From Areca catechu (lineage: Eukaryota; Streptophyta; Magnoliopsida; Arecales; Arecaceae), in assembly GCA_021397845.1 (NCBI GenBank), contig CM038047.1, forward strand, positions 34,207,601 through 34,271,600: a stretch of 64,000 nt of DNA. The letters run 5' to 3'. The position numbers were made by a program, and so were the translations under genes. Numbering within the stretch: position 1 is the stretch's first letter; every line of letters starts with the position of its first letter. The notes beneath the pieces are model-generated. The model made no database searches, was not told the DNA's origin, and saw nothing but the letters and a program-made list of their open reading frames with translations. Below are positions 58,201 to 64,000 of the stretch, piece by piece.

Positions 58201-59960
58201 GATGTCTTAATTGGGTCAAATTCTAAAAGTGGAGGAATGTTAGATTTAGAAAATTTATCTGTCCAAAGAGAATAGATTTTTGAATGCCTTGTACCTTATT
58301 ATATAAACTTTTATTTTTGAAAAAGATATATTAGACCTAAAAAGTTTATTTGCCCAAAGGAAATAGATTTTTAAATACATTGTATTTTATTATAGTAACC
58401 TCATGCTTGGAGCTCAATAATATATCATATTCTCTACCTAAAAGAGAGTTTATGATAATGCACTTGGTGCTCTTGTGAGAAATAGCTAATTATGTTTTAA
58501 AAAAAATTTTATTGTCTATACCTCTAACATGTTGTATCTGTGTATGATTTTGATTGGTTATTTATTTATACTACTATAGAGGTCATGACTTGTTAATCCT
58601 TGATTTGAAAGTTTATGAATTTTGATAGATGATGGCTATCAAAGTAGTCCATTCACTAAGATTTATAAGATTCTTTTGTGAGATATTTAGAAGGGATTGA
58701 ATAGCATTGCATGTTGAAGAAAAATAACTTATATTGATCATTTTAAGTTCAAAGAAAATTTGTGGCATTGTACTAAGCGCTCTCATTGAAACAATGCTTA
58801 TAAAGATTTTCTGGCATATATATTATCTATATTTATCTATTGATTAACTGCATAAAGATTGTTTAGCAGTTATTATATTTGTAATTAGTAGAGTTAATTC
58901 TCCCATTATGACTCTGATGGGAATAAACTACAATATAGAAAAACTAAAATTATGCTAGCACTAAGTATGATGGATTTATATATTATATTATGTAATGATC
59001 CTTTATTTTAGATGACTTATAAGAGTACTCTAGAATAATATTTACTTATAAAAGTGGTAGAGAGTGAATTATTTTTTACAAAATAAGAAAAAATAATTCA
59101 ATTCTTAGTGTTATACCTATAAATGGTGATGCAATTTTTTTTTGATCTTATTAGTAAAAGGTATGTAGAATTTGATAAAAGAGAAGCTGAATAGCTGATG
59201 GATAAATAAATTAATATAAGGTATGATGGTATGATGGTGTTAGGGCTTATATTACGAAACTAGAGATTATTGCACCTAATCTTAATATTTTAAGATCTCT
59301 ATCTCTAGTGATTGCTTATCCATTATATTTTTAGTTTTCTTGCTATGCAATTTAGTCAACTTAAAATCATATATGTAATATAAGATGGGAGAAGTGAAAT
59401 AATTAATAATTTTATCCTATTTTATTCAAAAGTTTTATTAATTTTGAGAAAAGGATGAGAGTGTTAATATGTTATGTTAGTCACACCCCGAAATCATTTG
59501 TTAGATGTTTATATAAGTATGGAATAGTTGTTTAATATATTATGCCTAACAATTCTAAGCAAAATGGTATGACCGAGAGGCAAAATCATATTTTCAAAGA
59601 TATGCTTTAAAGTATGATGAGTGGGTATAATTAGTTATGATATCTCTATGGTGAGACCCTAAGAATCATTATCTATATTTTGGATAAAGTTCTTGGTAAG
59701 ATAGTTATACAAAATTCCTTTTGAGTTGAAGGTTAGAAGGAAGTCTGACACTATTCAATTTTATGTTAGGGATTATCCTTCAAAAGTTAAAGATTAATAC
59801 TCTATTAGCGAATAAATCTTGAATCTAAAATAACATATTATTTAATTGGTTATTTAGATAATGCTAAAAGAATATAGATTCTATTATCCTAATGGTGATA
59901 TACAGAATATTGAATCAAATCATGTCATATTTGATGTTAGATTCTCTTATACTAAAAATA
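58200..59960 (+). pseudogene. decayed Ty1/copia sequence with integrase remnant
   Basis: At about 59520-59700 the + strand encodes YKYGIV, then NSKQNGMTERQNH and an SMMSGYN/LRIIIYILDKV block, the C-terminal half of a copia integrase core. At about 59860-59950 a YRFYYPNG and ESNHVIF block follows, typical of the segment before RT. Stops are dense. At 58226-58240 AAAAGTGGAGGAATG looks like a purine tract plus LTR start. A segment is partly duplicated at about 58240-58310 and 58330-58395 (both with CCAAAG-GAAATAGATTTTT-like cores). The sequence stops abruptly at 59960 where a gypsy LTR begins. Confidence 0.6.
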
Positions 59961-61864
59961 TGTGATTGTTATCATGGGCGATCAAAAATAATTCATCAAC
60001 CCAAACTCTAAAGTTAGTGTGAGTAAGAATCGTATCCTTAGGGATCTTAGGATTAAGTTATAATTTTTAAAGAAAAAGAGAGTAATTATTATTGCATAAA
60101 AATAAAAGTAAACAAGAAGTAAACTACTATTAAGATTGAAACAAGTAAAAGAGATTATTTTGGAAGTTATAAGTCAATCTTGCACTGACAAAATTGTATT
60201 TCTTTTATAATTGAAATATAATTAGTTTAGAAATTTACCTAACTTCTCTTATCATGCTCCATATTTGTAGATCACAGTGCATCTCCAGGAGGTACTAGGT
60301 ATTCAATTCTTCTTTTCTCGGTATGTTCCGTATCCGTAACAGATCACATGTCTCCAGAAAGCAAGAGTTGTTCATAAACTTAATTTAATGTTAAAGCATA
60401 ATAAAAAGCAAATAAAAGAAAACAAATAAAGAATGCATAATTAAAAACATAATCTTTTTTTGCATACCTAAGAAATATAAAAAAAATAGAGAACAAAAGA
60501 ACCATGCTCTACCTTGTTACAAGATCTCCTCTTCTCTCCCAAACTTTTATACTTAACTGCTCCTAAGTGGATCCCTTCCTATCCCTTTATGCAAAGGCTC
60601 TAGAGGGATTCTAGGGAGTGATGCCTCTAGGTAGAGGTATAAATGCATTTTTATAGATATTAACAAGGAGAAGTTCTATGATTTTCTGATGTGGGACTAA
60701 AGAAGAGGGATCATAGAAGTAGCTAGGATTTATTTTTACAAGAAATCAATGGCAAGATGGGTGTGAATAGGAAATAGATGGAAAAAGGGACTTCTACTTG
60801 TGGGGAGGACCAAATCCCAATTTAAATAGACTTCCAATTCCCTTTCAGATCCTTTTTGATTGGTGCAAGGGTTTCTGGCCGTCGAATCATGATACTCAGG
60901 CCTAAAACTCTCTATAGATCAAGCTTACCAAGGCCAAACCTTGTCGAAATTCTTCATAACTGTTGGATTACTCCTCGGATCTATTCTTGGCCATTTGATT
61001 GCACAGAAACTTCACTCCAAAGTCCTCCTCAATGTCGGCTACTTCCTTCCACCATTAGACTGCACCAAGGAGAACGACCCATTGCTCACCTGCGTGCTAA
61101 GAAGCCTTGCCAAAATTATCAAAGCTGTCAAGGATGTGGTAATGGGAGTGGATGCAGGACTCGATGAGCATTGAAGCTTGGGGTCAAAAGACTGGCATGC
61201 CCTTCGCCAATTCTATCATCATTGTTTTCTAGTGCCATTGTTGCCTTTGCCAAAAGCTCTCTCTTGTGCGAGTGCTCCTTGTTTCTTAGATCGTATCGTG
61301 AGCGAAGAGTGGTGGCAGAAGTATCATTTTCGATGGATAAGATAGCCGGCGATGATGTCTCCTTGGGTTATGGTGAACTGAATTAGGGTAAAAAAGACCA
61401 TGATGGGTTTTGGAGTATGATGGTAGGCAATGGTGGAAGAACGATCAGATCTTGGTAGATTGGGCCAGGGAGGAGGTGCATAGTGGCTCGGCCGACGACG
61501 GGATGGCACAGGACATCTTAGAATGTGCGGTGGCCAAAATCCTTCCATGGTCCATGGCTTTGAGACCAATAATAATGGTTGATGATAAACCATTTAGTAT
61601 TTTATTGATCAAGCAGCCGGTTCATGGTGGACTGACTGCTTTAAAGTTTGTGCAATTCTTTAACAACCTTTAAACTTAGATTATGGGCTCATTTTAAGTC
61701 CGATTCACTTCAAATTGTTTCATTTGAATCCATAAATTAAGTTCTTTGCATTGATGATCCTTTTTCCTACAAAAGATATACAAAAATATCAATTTTAAAT
61801 AAATAAATATAACTTAATTTTTAAATTAATACTTATATATATATATATATATGTAATTATCACA
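59961..61864 (-). repeat. 3' LTR of the minus-strand Ty3/gypsy element
   Basis: Read on the minus strand it starts TGTGATAATTAC and ends GATAACAATCACA, so both ends carry the same TGTGAT/ATCACA inverted hexamer. The purine tract CAAGTTGGGAGG (complement of 61865-61876) directly precedes it. The second LTR is outside the window. Open frames inside (60856-61670) have no known match and overlap each other. Confidence 0.65.
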
Positions 61865-62204
61865 CCTCCCAACTTGAATTTGCTCATCCTCGAGTAAAGT
61901 AGATAAATTAGCCATGTATATAAACTTATCCTTGAATTGAAAGTTAGTTTAGAATTCCTAAAGATAGTTGATACTTGGTCAAACCATTAATGAGATACTT
62001 TATCACATTATTAATTTAATCCAATTAGTGGTTGAGTAAAGCACATAGAAATTTCTAGAGTTCTTCTTTTACCAACTTTTCACCTCACTCTTTGAATCCT
62101 CTAACTTGCTAGGGGTTTGGTGAAGTATCTTTTTGCTAGTTGGTCCCTCCCTTTTTTTAGTAGAAAAGCTCAGTGCAATGTCTTAGCCTCTTAAGTGCTA
62201 GCAT

Positions 62205-62490
62205 CCCCACCTTTTGATACAAATCACAATGCTTACTTAGGTGAAGAGGTCCTGTTACTCAGTGTGGACTATTACTTAACATATTTCTTAGCCTTCTTAT
62301 CTTTTGACACGAACCACAACACTTACTTTGGTGAAGGGATCCGGTTACTCAGTAAGAGTTCAAAAAAGTTGTGAGGTAAGACTGAATCTCTGATAGATCT
62401 TTTGGCATCCCCATCTTTTGATGTGAACCATAATTTTTACTTAGATGAAAGGATCTGATTGCATAATGAGAATCGAACACCTTTCTTTTC
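62205..62490. repeat. three ~100-bp imperfect repeats in the gypsy 3' untranslated region
   Basis: Units start near 62209, 62299 and 62408. Each contains CTTTTGA(T/C)-GAACCA-A and then ACTT-GGTGAAG-GGATC-G-TTACTCAGT or a decayed form of it. Confidence 0.7.
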
Positions 62491-63099
62491 TCTCTTTCTT
62501 TCTCTCATTTTTTTAAGAGAACTTTTGTATACTTGACCTTTTTATTTGTACTCTCATAAAGTAGATTCTTCATTGAAATCAATTGTCATAAGGTTTTAGG
62601 ATTACTCCATAAAATTATTTCTAGTCTAAACCCTATCGTTTATTGAGTTTCTTTAATAATTTATCCCTTAGTATCTCTAGAATTATCTAAACCACCAATC
62701 AATAATTGATTATGATGCTTATGTAACTCCAAATCAAGTAAATAATCAGGTATACACAACATAATTATTTCTAACCATACTCGAGGATCTAAGTAAGTTA
62801 TTTTTCTTTCTTCCCAACTTAATCGACATTATCCTTAATGGAGCAGGAAAGAAAGTAAGCACATAAAAAAAAGGAGAGAATGCACTTGGGATGAGTGTGC
62901 TTTGGAGTTGAAGAGGGCTTCATGGAGTAGCAGGCTCTTGTTCTTCTACCTAAGTTTCTGTAACTGCATTAAAAAAAAAAGAGCTTATTAGATTGCCTCC
63001 CAACCAGCGAAAAATTTAACGTCCTCAGCCGGACATTAAGCTCATTATTCATTTTATACTGAATCCATCAGATAGATGGTATTGATTCATTCCTTGTAT

Positions 63100-63960
63100 G
63101 TAATTTTATCTACATATGGCTTCAAGTATTGGCCATTTACCTTAAATGTGTTGCCATTCTAAGGATCTTTTATTTCTATTGCTCCATGTAGAAATATTTA
63201 TGTGACAAGGAATGGTCTATCCCATTGAGAGCGGAGTTTATTAAGGAAGAGGCATAATTTAGAATTGAAGAGCCACACTTTTTAATTTGGCTCGAATGAC
63301 TTCTGAGAGATATACTTGTCATGAAATGCTTTAGTTCAAGCTTTATAGATTCGTAAACTTTCATATACATTATTGCACAGCTCTTTGAGTTCATTAAGTT
63401 GCAACCTTCGATTAGAATCTACATTCTGCATGTCAAAATTGAATGTTCGAATGGCCTAAAATGCATGATGTTCTAACTCAATCGATAGATGGCATGCTTT
63501 ACCATAGATTAGTCAGTAGGGTGATATGCCGATAGGGATTTTGAAGGCTATATAGTAGGCCCATAATGCATCATCTAAGCTTAGGGACCGGTCCTTTCTA
63601 TCAAAATTAACAATTTTTTTAAAGATGTGTTTAATCTCCCTATTTGATACCTCTACCTAACTACTAGTTTGGGGGTGATATGGTATGCCAACTTTGTGTA
63701 TAATATTATACTTTTTCATTAGTGCTTCAAATTACCTATTCATGAAGTGAGTCCCTCCATCACTAATGATTATCCTGGAAAAATTAAATCGACTAATGAT
63801 ATTCTGTTGGATCAAATAAATTATAACCTTATTATCATTAGTTAGTGTAGCTATCACCTCCATCCATTTAGACATATAGTCCACCACTACTAAAATGTAC
63901 TCGAACCCGAAAAAGACCAGAAAGGGTCCCATGAAATCAATCCCCTAAACATCAAAGATT
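63100..63960 (-). pseudogene. Ty3/gypsy integrase remnant
   Basis: Minus-strand frame 63932-63732 reads MGPFLVFFGFEYILVVVDYMSKWMEVIA-type residues and then IIISDGGTHF, the integrase core with its second catalytic Asp. Lower coordinates (63720-63400, shifted frames) give a PIGISPY and YGKACHLSIELEH block, typical of Athila/Tat integrases, and 63394-63110 gives the C-terminal end with a SHKYFYMEQ-like motif. Several stops and frame changes are present. RT and gag would lie past the right edge. Confidence 0.8.
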
Positions 63961-64000
63961 TCTACCACTAATATGAAGATTAATGTTATCATGTCCGTTC

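Larger units (their letters stand above)
59961..64000 (-). mobile_element. Ty3/gypsy element, Athila/Tat-like, minus strand, cut by window edge
   Basis: The 3' LTR (59961-61864), a purine tract, a ~1.2-kb untranslated stretch and an integrase remnant are visible; the rest of the element lies beyond 64000. The integrase signatures and long 3' untranslated region fit the non-chromovirus Athila/Tat branch. It interrupts the copia remnant at 59960. Confidence 0.75.

Noticed and set aside
60856..61673. A possible + strand gene within the gypsy LTR
   Set aside because: The frames are short, overlap and have no family match. The interval lies inside a sequence bounded by LTR-type ends.

Overview
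This is nuclear DNA from a flowering plant. Two intron-rich genes of clearly plant type (a two-RRM glycine-rich hnRNP-like protein and the nucleolar rRNA methyltransferase NOP2) are surrounded by LTR retrotransposons of plant lineages (chromovirus, Sirevirus, Athila/Tat-like Ty3/gypsy), LINE remnants, MITEs, a foldback element and simple repeats. The repeat style suggests a monocot, perhaps a palm, but this is a weak inference and no species marker is visible. There is no rRNA, tRNA, CRISPR array or bacterial-style gene that I could support.

Layout. 1-1.34 kb: GC-rich, LTR-like DNA with a ~61-bp triplicated repeat. 1.75-2.48 kb: minus-strand LINE ORF1 remnant. 3.3-17.1 kb: the hnRNP-like gene on the + strand, six coding exons and 343 codons. 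Its second intron is 8.3 kb because a complete 6.57-kb chromovirus (4373-10938, TSD TCCTG) sits inside it in sense orientation. 13.3 and 18.1 kb: two copies of one ~210-bp MITE-like family. 17.5 kb: 145-bp tandem duplication. 18.5-19.3 kb: LINE ORF2 tail. 20.8-25.8 kb: decayed Ty1/copia element with both LTRs. 26.3-27.3 kb: tandem repeats, poly(A) and a long (TA)n. 28.7-29.6 kb: minus-strand PPR pseudogene.

31.5-41.1 kb: an apparently intact NOP2 gene, 17 coding exons and 622 codons, with a palindromic double telo-box 72 bp before its ATG. 42.3-44.5 kb: a ~2.2-kb foldback structure with arms of ~1.1 kb. 46.28-57.0 kb: a complete but dead Sirevirus (10.7 kb, TSD TATTG) with gag, pol and a third envelope-like ORF, three polypurine tracts, and a SalI-type palindrome (AAGTGTCGACACTT) in LTRs and interior. 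57-60 kb: decayed Ty1/copia sequence, cut by a minus-strand Ty3/gypsy element (3' LTR 59961-61864) that runs off the right edge.

The two host genes are on the same strand and look functional. Both belong to RNA metabolism (RNA binding; rRNA methylation in ribosome assembly), but nothing shows that they are co-regulated. All transposable-element genes seen are broken. Premature stops in the Sirevirus are almost all C-to-T or G-to-A transitions, as expected from deamination of methylated, silenced DNA.
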